Part shown: positions 1 through 11,887 of the stretch, one piece after another
Position numbering within the stretch: position 1 is the stretch's first letter
Layout of the letters: every line of letters begins with the position of its first letter
Source: Cryptomeria japonica
Lineage: Eukaryota > Streptophyta > Pinopsida > Cupressales > Cupressaceae
DNA: 64,000 nucleotides
Direction of reading: 5' to 3'
NCBI RefSeq assembly: GCF_030272615.1
Contig: NC_081408.1
Location: forward strand, 762,282,673 to 762,346,672
Made by a program: the position numbers and the translations under genes
The notes under the pieces: generated by a model
Seen by the model: only the letters and a program-made list of their open reading frames with translations
Database searches by the model: none
What the model was told of the DNA's origin: nothing

Positions 1-2300
1 CTGATCTGTTAAGTCGGCCAGCATCTATGAAGACAATTTATTTTTTGTTTGCATTAAACCAAGTCAGCCTTATACCCAAGAGTCACATCTTTACCCTAAA
101 TCACATTTATAAGAGAGGTCAAAAGGATCATTTTAACATCAACTCAAAACACAATTCCTCTCTAAGAGCGAAACTTGTCAGCAGGCCAGCAAATCACTCC
201 AGTAGGACAGCGAACTTCATCAAGCATCAGCTATTCTCAATCAGCATAAAAGGCGGATCTTATCATTAAATGCAGATCTGGTCTTTTGGAGGAGACAAAT
301 TTGTCATTTGAAGATCAGGTTGAAGCAAATTTGCTCAGCAAAGGAGCCTATCATACAGCGAATTCATCTTAGGACAGCCCAGATTTGCCCTAGGACATTA
401 AGATTGCATCCCAAACAGTGAGCTCATTGATTATTGTCAGTCCTTTGATCAGATTTAGAAAGAAATATCGAAGGTTAGATCAAGCTGTATATCTTGTGTG
501 TTTGATGTGCAATTGTTCATTTTGCAGGAGGTAAGGAGAGAGATCAAATGGGCCAGGTTGAAGGAAGATCGGAAGAAGGAACTCAAGGAGAAAATTTCAA
601 CACCAAGGTCAAGATACAAGGAAGACCTCTTCAAGAAGCTTCATCAGCATCAAGAACACCTCCAGTGCATGAAGAAGATTCAAAATGCTAAACACCTGCA
701 AGCAGTAGAGCGGGATATCTTCAAGGTTCTCATTCTATCACATTGACATGGAGAGATCATAAGATGGCAAAGGGGAGATCATACAACCATCACAAGGCAA
801 GGTATACAAGCAAGGATTGAAGGAATGACTTGACCATGACAAATACTTCCTTTCATCACTATGCAAGATCAAGAGGAAACTTCATCAGCAAACACTCGAG
901 CATGAAGGAAGGATAACATACATAGTGGAAGAATGTTTGACAATCTTCCACATTGAAAAGATACATTCAATCCAAGAATCGAAGTCAGTACATTGAAAAG
1001 ATACATTCAACCAAGTGCATCATCCACTCAAGGTACATCATGAGCAAGAGAAAGACAACCAAGGTCATCACAAGACCTACATCGAGCATGATTGAAGAAG
1101 CAGATAGTTTCAGAAGAGTTAATCAAAGTCTGCTTCTCATCATCATCATCATTGCTGAAACTGGATAATGTTGAGTATCAAGAGATATTGCTCAACACTC
1201 TTTTCATGATCATGAATCAAACAAGTCTACAAGTGCAAGATTGAGGTACACAAACTCCAATGTAACTACCTTCAATATCTAACGGTCCACATTCTTTGAA
1301 TGTAAGTTTCTCATTGGCAAAGGAGAGTAACCCTAATTAGGGTTTAATTGCAAAATCTTGGCCATTAATGGAGATTCAATCCTGGCCATTCATTGTAAAT
1401 GAGCTCTCTATATAAAGTTCAAACTCTTCATCTGTAAAGGTTAATAGCAATAGCGAATAGACTAGCTAATAGTGCTAGAATAGGAAATAGAGTAGTGAAT
1501 ATAACTAAGATGATAGATGGATTAGAGTAGGGTAGGCGGAGAAGGCAGAAATTGTTGCCTAAGTTGTAAATGAACTCCATTTTCATTGAAGTTATGGTGA
1601 AGTGTGTTGTTTCTTTACAATGTGCATGGTTTCTTGTTGGATCTTCATCTTAGATGATAAATAAATTAGATTGAATGGAAGAATTTGGTGAATATATTCA
1701 TGTGGAATCCGCCTAGTCCATACCACTAGCCTCTTACTGATTGTAAGTGTGCCTTGCGTGGTCAACTGGAATGATATGAGCTTAATTTCTAATCGTTCTA
1801 CACTCATTGCTTATGCATTAACTTGAATGGCGATCAATGTTTGATGGTATTGATTCGAACATCTTTGAAACGTTCTTAGAAGATTGCACTGAGCTTGTGT
1901 TAAATTGCTCAAGTTGATGGTGAGACCTTGCTCGGTAGGATTCCATCTAATCATTTATCCATCTTCTTACATTCTTAGGATTAGAATAGACTCTCTCAAC
2001 CATTCATCTTTTGCCATTTTTTTCAAACTCAAGTTAGTTTAGGATCTAAAAGCATCACCATATTACAACATCAGATGATCTAAGTCTAGCAAATCAAGCA
2101 TTCAAGCATTCAAATGTAAGTCCCCTTGTGATTCCAGCATAATCACATCAACCAACTAAGCTTATCCACACAGTGACCCTACATTCATGAACCTTGGAGT
2201 CTACTCGAATGATCCTTAAGCTAATCTTCAGCATCCGAGATATTTTGTTCAAGAGAGGATAAGATACTTATGGTATTTTATTCTGTGTTGGCATATGCCT
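1..2300 (+). repeat. Unassigned repeat-like region with LTR-style promoter
   Basis: No protein family is recognised here. A TATA-like box (TATATAAA, 1409-1416) follows a stretch with CCCTAATTAGGGTTTAATT and two similar 'GGCCATT' sentences, a layout typical of the U3/R region of plant Ty3 LTRs. A short + frame at 498-746 (82 codons, charged) begins inside the repeat and has no recognised domain. A 20-bp word is repeated at 951-970 and 991-1010. I infer a decayed LTR or leader fragment, but no paired terminal repeat was found in this window, so the boundaries are nominal. Confidence 0.35.
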
Positions 2301-2499
2301 AAAAAACATATCAATAGGTAGAAAGGGCATGTTTCAAATTTTTGTGGAATGGAGATCGAGCCATTGCTAAGAGCAAAGCATCATTGATTCGTCAAGTTTT
2401 GTTGCATGGTCGCCAGTGGCCGTCCAAATACTTCCATTCTTCTGCAGTGATCCTTCGGCTCCTGCATGCCTTTCTTTCTAGTTCTCTCGAGTCGTGACC

Positions 2500-3110
2500 T
2501 TTTCCATAGCCATTGGGCATCCAAGCAGGCAGATTTTATTTGAGGGTTTTTTCCCTATTATTTATTTCTTTCATAGTTTTTCTTTTATCAATATGATTAT
2601 ATCAAGTATTTAAATTTTTAACGATAGATGTTCATAATGTCAAATCTTATTTATTTAACATTTATATCTTATATTATTTTTTCAAGGTTTTTAAAATATT
2701 TTCATCTATAAAATTTAATGATGTATTATAATTTTTTAATAATATATGTTTATAACATTACAAATGTCAAGTATTGTTTAGGTTAAATTAAATTGCTATT
2801 TAAAAATGTATCATTAACTATAGTTAAATTTAATATTGGTATAGTTTATTTTTATAGCTTTTTTTTTTAATATTACCATTTAAAACATTAAATTGTCATA
2901 TTTTAAAATAGTCAATTTAGATTTTAAACTATTTATATATAAAATTTAACAAATAAATTAAGAATTTAACATATTTAAAGTAAATATAACAATTATTTTA
3001 AATTTAACACATTTATATAAGGCAAATTTAATGTTGAATTTTTTTTCAAATTTTTTACTCTTGCCGAATTTCATCCGAACTTTATTGTGGCGGAACTCGA
3101 ACTCGAATCT
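2500..3110. other. AT-rich intergenic or intronic stretch
   Basis: Very AT-rich sequence dominated by runs of A/T and short TTTAA/ATTTA words. No open frame, terminal repeat or RNA gene is visible. It may be intron of the downstream VEL gene or plain intergenic DNA. Confidence 0.5.
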
Positions 3111-3189
3111 GAACCTTGTGACTTAGCTTTTTGGGGTGATGCAAAATATAGTTTATCATTACTCTAGTTTTCTAGGTCATTAGATGTCG

Positions 3190-3958
3190 GGATGTTGATG
3201 CAATTGACCTTGCTGAGTTGTATGAGTGCATTGATAGTATACTTGACCAAATGAGGGCTGTCATGCAAGAGAAGAACTGCACATTAGCATTTTATAGTGG
3301 GCACATTCAGCCAATTATTCATTGGAGATGGGAGAATCTCAACATTCCCTTGCACATGGCTACCTCATTGAATACCAAGTGGCACAAGCATAGGTCTGGT
3401 AGAGTTACACCCATGCATGATGCTGAGTTGAAGGCAGGGTTCTTTAGGGCCATTGTAAAGATGTAAGATCTTGTAGAGGCTAGCCTCATTCATACGGAGT
3501 GGATACAATTTGCCACTCTTAGGGGTTATTCTAAGGTGGCCAAGATGGATATGGCAATTATGGCATAGGAGGACCCAATTTTTGTGGTGGAATTTCCATA
3601 GACTGATTTCTTTAAGTATCACTCTAGCCATTCAATTGGTATCTTAGGTTTCTAGTTTTTTAGCTTCTGAGAGGAATTGGTCTACTTATAACTTCATCCA
3701 CTCTCTTAAGAGGAACATACTTCCTCTAGAAGAGAAAAGTAGCTTGTAGTTACACATAGTGCTTCATGTCTCATTGACTGCAAGATGCTTCTGGACAAAG
3801 AGATTCCGTTAGCATGGTGGGATGTAGAGCCAGAGGAGCTAGCATGGATTGATAAGGATGCTAGAGTTAGAGTGGCAGGGCTGGTTGATATTAATTTGGT
3901 GGAGCTTGACCATGTGGAGTTTAGCAGTTTTATTGATGAAGAGTTTGGGGATGATTAG
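3190..3958 (+). pseudogene. hAT-family transposase C-terminal fragment
   Basis: A broken + strand reading resembles the C-terminal part of plant hAT transposases. The frame at 3190-3466 contains WHKHRSGRVTPMHDAELKAG and is followed by in-frame stops. After a frame change near 3650 comes SERNWSTYNFIHSLKRN (about 3669-3719), which matches the hAT C-terminal dimerisation motif (ERNWS..FIHSKKRN type). An acidic tail ends at a TAG at 3956-3958. The N-terminal BED finger, the DDE catalytic core and terminal inverted repeats are not visible. The enzyme would have cut and pasted DNA in the nucleus; this copy is dead. The family call is fairly secure because of the dimerisation motif. Confidence 0.75.
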
Positions 3959-6561
3959 AGGCCTCACCTCACTACATTTTTTTATTTCGACATCATTGTA
4001 CTCATTGTAATCATCTTTATTGAATCTTGAATATGATATAAATTTCAAATTTTACATTTGCATTGTTCAATTTTAAATTGTTAATGTTGAATGTTTGCTT
4101 CAAATTTTAGTAGTATTCAAGTATTTTTGTATTTAGTATTTACTATTTTACTACTTTGCCAAAGTTTCATTTGAAAAATCAAAATTGTAATTCTTTTACA
4201 TCTTTTTATAACTACTTTTTCAAGCAATATATGTATGTTAGTGCCACCCCCTGCCGTCGTCCCCTTGCCCTCCCCAAATTTAGGTCATCGGTCCCCCCCC
4301 TCCTAGAAGCCCGTCCCCATCCCCCCCGTTAGGAAATTTCGTGGAACTATAATTTATTAATAAATATTGTTTGTTTGTAAACATTTGAGTATCTTATTTG
4401 CAGGTTCTTGGTGAGAAGGTTGGGGTGGAAACACTCCAAATCTCCAAAAGCTAGCCCTTTTGAATTTTGTCTCAATCTTGTAGTGCTTTTGGCTGTGAAC
4501 TATTCACACAAATAAGTATAATAAATTGACTCAACAATGCCTCAATGACTTAGTTTTTGTGGAATACAACCTTTTTTTTAACACAAGAAAGGTGGAATAA
4601 AAATCAAAGCAGTTTATTGATTTTTGAGATTGATCTTTATTGTGATCGGACCATGTGATGAGCCCTCCTTGTTTATAGAGGATGACATTGCTAATTTCGA
4701 GGGGTAAGCTATGAAGAATGACAAATATGACTGCAGTAGGAGAGATTGGATTATTATGGGATGATATTGATGTGGTTGGGGAGGAGTCATTGCCATCTAG
4801 TAGCAGGGTGGAGCTACAGTTTAGTGCATGGAATAGACCCTCTCTACCCTCCAAATTTTCACTAGAATGGGGAAGAGGAAATTGTAAAAACTTGTAATTT
4901 TGCTTAGATGTGCAATTTATGATGATTTTAAAGACAATCATTGTAAATTCATAATAGTTATCAACTAGCTAATGTGTCAACATGATGATGCGATTTTGTT
5001 CTACATTTGTATTAAAATCTAATAGAAACACTTCCCTATGGCTTTTAAGATTCATTTGATACATCTTGTAACTGAATCTTGCAAAAAAATAATGTTTTTA
5101 AATAAATTTAATAACTTTTTCAAGTTGCCAAGTCAGAAATCTTTGGCCTACAGAGTCTAAGTCTGCGAATTATGCATTTCACTACAAAAGCTTCCTTTGT
5201 CTAGAGGGGTCTCCATGAACTCTATAGATTCAGTTGTTTCTTCCAAGGAGTGGATTCAATCAGCAGGATCAGCACATTCTTCTTCAAGAAGAGGGAGTTG
5301 CTTGGCAACTTTGTCTGACTTTTCCTCTGCATGCTCCCAAATGTTCATGTTTGGTTGAACACGTTCATGTTTTCTTGCCTGACTATGACTATGACTGACT
5401 CCAATTCACACTTTTGGCTTTGGCTTTGGCTTTTGCCTTTGTTCCAACTAATAGAATTTTGGAGTCAGCTGCTTTCTGCAACCTTCTCCTTCACTCTTCT
5501 TCCACCAATCAAAAGGATCATTTGATTTCACAATTTGCCTCTTGATTACGCCCTGATCTTTGCCTTATTCTTGAAGAATCTAACTTAAATGCATTACAGT
5601 TGCCTTGTTCTTGAAAAATCCAACTTAAATGCATTATAGGCAAAGGTACTAATGTTTTAGCTTGTGAAGTTATTATTTTCTTACAATAATCAAAACCAAT
5701 AGAACAACCAGATAGAGTAACTGAAGATAACACAATAGAAGCTTTATTCAAAAGACTTCTTGTGCATTCATGTAGATCAGGGAAACTTGGATAAAAATAA
5801 GAGTGCTTTCCCTTAGTACGAGAAACATATTTAAAGTGCCTGGTGGTTGTCAAATTGAACACAACTATTGACAACCACTTACACCAAACTACAAATGATT
5901 ACCCACAAGCTGACAAATGATTGAAAAATGGTCAGGTATAAACATACTAACAAAACATAGTAAGTTTAGTTTATGGGCTATAATGACTTGATTTTTTTAA
6001 TTCAAATATCTGTATTTTTCATTGATAGTAGTGGGTGCTACACTGTGGTAGCATGTACATTGGTACTGTAGAAAGATTTTGTAGCAGTTACGTAGGTGCT
6101 ATGTAAAATCCTCTCAGCAATTGAAGAAACTAGAGTTGTTGTCACAGGCATAAATGCATTCAATTTGGTTTGATGAGCTTGGGAAGCATTAGTATCACAC
6201 TGAGCATGAAGTTGAAAATTAAATCTGTTCTTGCATTTGCTAGTATCTTGAGATGGAAGCAAGGTGTGTGGCTGCAAGAGAACCAGATTTCTGAGCAACT
6301 GAATGTAAATGATAGCATGCAGGTGCTGAAAGGACACAGATTCCAGAACATTTTGGTGTTGAATGGTCATGGTCTGCTGGTTGTGCACAAGTTGTTCACA
6401 TGAATTGGGTTCCGTGTGACTGTTGCTTTAGCATGGCACCAGCTGGTGTAGGGGCTTTGCTGGTCAACATTTTGACAGATTTTATTGTCCTAATCAGCCA
6501 TTATGATTGCTTGAAGACACTCTGGTCATGATTATTTGAGTACACTGCCTAGGTGGAGCAA
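3959..6561. other. Unassigned DNA, probably VEL 5' intron or intergenic
   Basis: This stretch holds a C-rich tract at 4240-4330 with several runs of C, AT-rich sequence and a few short frames without recognisable domains. A splice-acceptor-like TTTGCAG at about 4398-4404 precedes a 17-codon open stretch ending in a stop; I could not tie it to any gene. Around 6030-6120 the word GTAGCA recurs. No PHD-finger cysteine pattern (the missing VEL 5' exons) was found on either strand. Confidence 0.4.
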
Positions 6562-6566
6562 AGATG

Positions 6567-6866
6567 TGAAAAATAATTGAATCAATAACTGAATGATATT
6601 GAATTAATAATGAATATACAAGCGTATATAAAGGAATTACAAGACGGTGTTCTAAAAAGAACGAACTGGGAATCTAAAGCTTCAACATGAAGCTAAAACA
6701 CTTAAAGTGCTAAATAAATCTAAAAGCTAAAATCTAAAAAGCAGACCATGCGTTCTTCTAAAAGAAGCAATAGTTTCACTTGACGAACTAAAAAGCAAAA
6801 AGCTAAATGACCATTAATAAAAAGAATTAAATATAACTGAATAAAATATAATTAAATATTTTAATA
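6567..6866 (-). repeat. Copia-1 3' LTR
   Basis: 300 bp. Read on the minus strand it begins TATTAAAA and ends TTTTTCA, so the termini are TA...CA rather than TG...CA. It contains the TATA-like word TATATAAAG on the + strand reading. The partner is at 11585-11882, with about 8% divergence and two single-base length differences. Confidence 0.93.
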
Positions 6867-9800
6867 CCCTCCCTTAATGGTCATTCTATCTACTACACCA
6901 AGTTGCCCATTAAATTTGACAAACTTTGTGGGGCTCAGAGACTTGGTCAGGATATTTGTAGTCTAATCCTCTGTTGGAATCTACTGCAATATCACTGATC
7001 CATCTTCAACATGCTTGCGGATGAAATGACAGTGAAGCTCCACATGCTTGGTCCGCTCATGGAAGTCTTGATTTTTGGCTAATTTCAAAACCCCTTGATT
7101 ACCACAAATCAAGAGAGTAGGTTTTGGTTGAGACATTTGCATGTTTGCAAGCATTCTACATAACCAAATTGCCTCACATGCTGCCTTAACAATTCCTTGA
7201 TACTCTGCTTGAGTCGAGGAAAGAGCTATTGCCTATTGTTTCTTGCTGGTCTATGTGATTGCACTTGTGCCCAAGCTGAAAACATACCCAAAAGTTGACT
7301 TTCTCTCATCAACACAACCTACCCAATTTGAGTCTGTGTAACCAACCAGCCTAGGATCTTTGCTTCAGCTCTACAAAATGCCAAAATCAGGAGTGCCTTT
7401 CACATACCTTAGCACATGCTTCATTGCAACCCAATGTTCAGCTTTTGGGCTGACATGAAGCGAGAAATATAGCTCACAACATAACTGATGTCAAGTCTAG
7501 TGGTGGTGTGATAGATGAGGCTGCCCACTAGTTGCCTGAATGAAGATTCATCCACCACAGGTGAATCTGATTTGGTTGATAATTTAAGCCCTATCTCCAT
7601 AGGTGTAGATGTAGGTTTGTAATCTTGCATCCAAAATTTATCCAACAGGCTATTGGCGTACTTTGACTGAGAAATGAATATGGGTATGATTTTGCCAAAC
7701 CTCTACACCAAGACAATAATGGAGAAGTCCCAAATCTGTCATATCAAAATTCTTGCACAAATTTTGTTTGACTCGCTTGAGCAAATGTGCTGCACTGCCA
7801 GTAATGATGAGATCATCAACATAAATGACTAGAAATAGAATATCATCACCAGTTTCCTTGACATACAAATTGGGATGGGAAGGACTCATCTAAGAGTCTT
7901 AATCAATCAAGTACTTACCAATTTTTATGCACCATGCACGAGGAGCCTGTTTGAGGCCATAGAGTGCTTTGACTAGTCTACATACCTGGTGTTCTTACCG
8001 ACAACCTTGAAACTTGGAGGCTTCATCATGTAGACTTCTTCCTACAAATCACCATTGAGGAAGGCACTCTTGATGTCCTTTTGATGGACTTTCCATCCAA
8101 ACTGAGCTGAGAGAGTGAGGACAAGCCGAATGGTACTCATCTTGGCTGTGGGAGCAAATGTCTCCTCATAGTTGATGCCCTCCTTTTGTGAAAACCCTTT
8201 TGCTTCTAATCGAGCCTTGTACTTATCAAGGGTTCCATCAGCTTTATACTTGACTTTAAACACCCATTTGCAGCCAATGGGCTTCTTCCCTTGAGGAAGA
8301 TCGGACAATACCCAAGTGTTGTTTTTTAGAAGACTATGTTGCTCAGCTGCCATAGCTTGTTCCCACTCAGGTACACCTTTAGCCTCTAAATATGTCTGAG
8401 GCTCATAAATATTGTGAATGTTGGCTATAAGAGCAAAATTAATTGTGTTTTGCTTGCTCTTGCCTCTAGCTGATCTACTTTCAATGATTTCATCATCATA
8501 AAATCACCAATGGTCTTGGCCCACCACTCAGGCCAGAGAGTAGAAGTACCAAAATTTGTTGCAAGATGAAGAAGATTACTTGGAATATCTGGAGCAACCT
8601 CATCTGGATGTGGATCCGGATGGTCCTCAGGAAAGTCAGGTGGCGTAATGTCATGTCTAGGAGACCCCACAATTGTAGAGTCAATTGCATCTCGCCCATC
8701 AGATGGAGCTGAGGGAAGGTGAACACCCATACTTGTAGCCTTTGGAGGCTAATCCTCAGTGCTCAAAACAAGAGAAGGCGGCTGAAAAGGCCCTCGTTCT
8801 TCATCCTACATCTCGACTGAATATAAGACGATCAATGTCTATATCAATCAACCGATAAGCCTTATGGTTGTCACTGTAGTTGGTGAGCATCAATTTCTAA
8901 CTCTTGGAATGTAGTTTGATGCGCTTGGCATTTGGAATCCAAACATAAGCTGTAGAGCCAAAAACTTTGAGACTGATTTTGGGCTTCCTGCCAGACCAAG
9001 CTTCCTCTAGAGTCATCTTCTTAATGGCCTTTGTGGGAGATCGGTTCAGAAGATAGACTGCAGTGAAGACCGCTTCCGCCCAAACTTTCTCTAGAACATT
9101 TCTATGCTCCAACATAGATCGAGCCATCTCAGTGATTGTATGGTTCTTGCGCTCAACAACACCGTTCTATTGAGGGGTGTAAGGTGTAGTAAGTTGATGC
9201 TTAATGCCATGTGATGTACAAAAGTTGGTGAAATTTGTAGAACAAAATTGCCCTCCATTGTTAGACCGAAGAGTGACTATTTGGCAACTAGACTCTTTTT
9301 CCACTAAGGCCTTAAACTTCTGAAACGTGGTGAACACCTTTGATTTCTGCTTGAGAAAATACACCCACATGCGTTTGCTGAAATCATTAACAAACAATAG
9401 AAAATACTCCATTGACTGATGGAGTGTTTATGGGACTACAGATATTCGCATGAACGAGTTGCAAGACCTTGGATGCTCTCCAAGCATTTCCATTGGAAAA
9501 TGGAGTCTTATATTGCTTCTAGCTTGACAAGCTCCACAAACTCCACGATTCTAAGTTTGAGTCTCAGGTAATCCAACAATTAGATCCTCCTGAACCAACT
9601 GAGAGAGATAGTGAACATTCACGTGCCCATATCATTGATGCCAAAGAGAGCTGCCATGGTGAGCTCTTGAGAACCACTAGAATCAACAAGTCTATAAAGA
9701 CCATGATCTTCAATGCCAACAACAACTGTAGTGTGAGTCTCCCAGTCAACAATGTTGCACTTGTGCTAACCAAAGATGACATCCAGCTGTGGTGAATACC

Positions 9801-10746
9801 GCATAATTTGACTGACTAACAATAGATTGAGCTTCATACCAGGTATAAAGTATACATTGAGGAATATCAAATCCCTCCCACGAGATGAAATCTGAACGTT
9901 GCCCTTGCCAACAACAATATACTTTTTGCCTCCTCCAAAGATCACTGAATCAGTGAAAGGCATGTACTCTGCAAACCAATCTTGACGATGTGTGAAATGC
10001 CAAGAGGCTCTAGAGTCAATGTACCAGGCTGATGATTGCACATCATCAGATGGGCTTTGGGCTATGGACGCATAGAACGCAGATTCCTTCTGATCAAGAT
10101 GCGTGGTAGAATATGCCTTCTGCTTGGACCCTCCCTGTTTGGACTGTTGGGATGCTATCAACTTTTGGCAATCTTTCACCAAATGGCCAAATTGATGACA
10201 GTAGTTACACTGTAAGCTTTTCTTCTTCGAAGACTGCTGAGGTTGATCTTGACCTTGTCCTTTTTGCTGGAAGGACTGATCTTTACCTTTGTTCTTATCC
10301 GAAGCTATGGCTACGAAGGCTTGTTCAGTGGACAAACTAACGTTGTTTCCAAACTGTTGCTTCCATTGATCCTGTTGGAGAAGCTTGTTGCAAAGATTAG
10401 GAAACTTCAGGTCAACACTAGTAGAATTGATATTGAGCGTATCAATGAAATGCTCGTAGGATTTGGGAAGGCATTTTAGCGTGATCACTACCATATCTTC
10501 TTCAGCCATGGTGCGGCCAGTACCTTGCACTGGTGATAACTTGATAAGCATGATAGCCTCTCGAGTGCATTCATCAAATTTATCCTGATCTGCACTTGAT
10601 GCTGTAGGACAAGTAGCCTTGCCCAAAAAAATCTGATCAAAGCAATGGTACTAAAAAATGTTAAGCATGTGCTATTTCTAGGTGTTGTAGTTGCGGCCGT
10701 TGAACTTATGGCTGTGTTCCAACATGATGTTGGTCAAAGATGCCAT
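6861..10746 (-). pseudogene. Copia-1 gag-pol polyprotein pseudogene
   Basis: The likely start is the minus-strand ATG at 10744-10746. Gag carries a CCHC zinc knuckle, CNYCHQFGHLVKDC (about 10170-10211). Protease follows, with AWYIDSRAS where copia proteases have DSGAS. Integrase is at about 9750-8890: its core reads VNDFSK and LRSNNGGQF where the family normally has VDDFS and RSDNGGEF, and a TAG replaces a Gln codon just before NGVVERKNHT (about 9165). RT runs from about 8353 to 7650, with KPIGCKWVFKVKYKADG, YEETFAP and the catalytic YVDD. RNase H ends in TKHVELHCHFIRKHVEDG-like sequence. Stops and frameshifts are spread over all domains, so it cannot make active protein. In life it would copy its RNA in cytoplasmic particles and integrate the cDNA in the nucleus. 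Confidence 0.93.
6867..6880 (-). other. Copia-1 polypurine tract
   Basis: The minus strand reads CCATTAAGGGAGGG immediately upstream of the 3' LTR, the normal position for the primer of plus-strand DNA synthesis. The tract is also read as codons: the pol frame runs through it, and its stop codon (TAA, at 6861-6863) lies inside the LTR. Confidence 0.85.
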
Positions 10747-11572
10747 CACGGAAACTGAGGTTGAACAAGGTCAACTTAGTGAAGGCACAAAAAACGAGAG
10801 AAGAATTTGACTAAAAATCAGAATAGAAGCAGCTGCACAAAGAATTTGAAACCCTGGAGTGGAATTCGAGGCACAAATCCTAATGCGTGAATTTTGAGGT
10901 TTGTTGAAAAACACAAATTAAAATTTCTTGCAAATTTGAACCTTGAAATTTTTCTGAAAAAAAAAATCGTAAAAAACCCTAGGTTGGAATGTGAGCCAAA
11001 AAATTGCGAAACCCTCACAGGAAAAATTGGCACAGAAAAAGACTGCCGTCGCTTCTGAAAATCGTGAAAAAAAAACACAAAAAACAAAGCACCAAAAAGA
11101 AATTGCGGAAAGAATCCACGAAAAGATATGGAAATCGTGCCTAGATGCAACAGGAAGAAATCACAAAAATTGCAATGTGCAGCAGAGAAAAGATAAATCG
11201 CACCAAGGAAAAAGTAGACATGAAAAAATCGTGGGTGTGTTGAACGTGAGAGTTACCTCCCCTCGGTAGAGAAAAGAACCACCCCCAAAATATGCAAAAA
11301 AACGCAGATGCATAGGAAACAATATCGTGTGAAAATGCTCGACAGGAGATAGAGATGAACAAAACATTTAGATGCCGCCACAGAACCCTCGAAAAATTCG
11401 AACCTCAGAAAGCTTGCAAAAGAAATCCACGAAAGCCCTAGACGAAAATCTCAAAACCAGAAGACCAGCGATTTTTAAAAAAAAACTCAAAAAAGACTTC
11501 GAAAAATTAATTACTGAACAAAATTCCTTTCGAAAAATTTTAGAATAAAAATTCCAATTTTTTTATTTCCAT
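10747..11572 (-). other. Copia-1 5' leader (untranslated)
   Basis: About 820 nt between PBS and gag ATG, purine-rich on the + strand (many A runs). The short open frames within it show no known domain and are probably chance. A long leader usually holds packaging or dimerisation signals; none can be pinpointed by eye. Confidence 0.6.
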
Positions 11573-11584
11573 GCTTTGATACCA
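11573..11584 (-). other. Copia-1 primer-binding site
   Basis: The minus strand reads TGGTATCAAAGC directly after the 5' LTR. It matches the plant initiator tRNA-Met PBS (TGGTATCAGAGC) at 11 of 12 positions. Confidence 0.92.
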
Positions 11585-11882
11585 TGAAAAATGATTGAAT
11601 CGATAATCGAATGATATTGAATTAATAACGAATATACAAGTGTATATAAAGGAATTACAAGACAATGTTCTAGAAAGAACAAACAGTTAATCTAAAGCTT
11701 CAACGTGAAGCTAAAACACTTAAGTGCTAAATAAAGCTAAAAGCTAAAATCTAAAAAGCAAACTATGCGCTCTTATAAAAGAAGCAATAGTTTCACTTAA
11801 CGAACTAAAAAGCAAAAAGCTAAATGATCATTAATAAAAGAATTAAATATAACTGAATAAAATATAATTAAAATTTTTAATA
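11585..11882 (-). repeat. Copia-1 5' LTR
   Basis: 298 bp, paired with 6567-6866, with the same TA...CA termini. It abuts the target duplication AGATG at 11883-11887 on one side and the primer-binding site on the other. Confidence 0.93.
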
Positions 11883-11887
11883 AGATG

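Larger units (their letters stand above)
6567..11882 (-). mobile_element. Copia-1: full-length Ty1/copia retrotransposon (dead)
   Basis: A complete minus-strand element of about 5.3 kb. Two LTRs (6567-6866 and 11585-11882) are flanked by a perfect 5-bp target duplication AGATG (6562-6566 and 11883-11887). A primer-binding site matching initiator tRNA-Met lies next to the 5' LTR, and a polypurine tract next to the 3' LTR. Domain order is gag, protease, integrase, RT, RNase H, which defines Ty1/copia. By hand count the LTRs differ at roughly 24-26 of 298 positions (about 8%), so the insertion is old. A leader of about 820 nt separates the PBS from the gag start. It is inserted in non-coding DNA upstream of the VEL exons. 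Confidence 0.95.

Noticed and set aside
4240-4330. G-quadruplex-forming C-rich tract as a promoter element
   Set aside because: Irregular C runs without a nearby gene start; listed only as low-complexity sequence.
4398-4460. Possible VEL or other exon after TTTGCAG
   Set aside because: Only 17 codons before a stop, no good donor and no resemblance to VEL N-terminal or PHD sequence.
10818-11367. Several open frames on both strands in the Copia-1 leader
   Set aside because: Low-complexity Phe/Lys-rich peptides from A/T runs, with no domain. Treated as leader.
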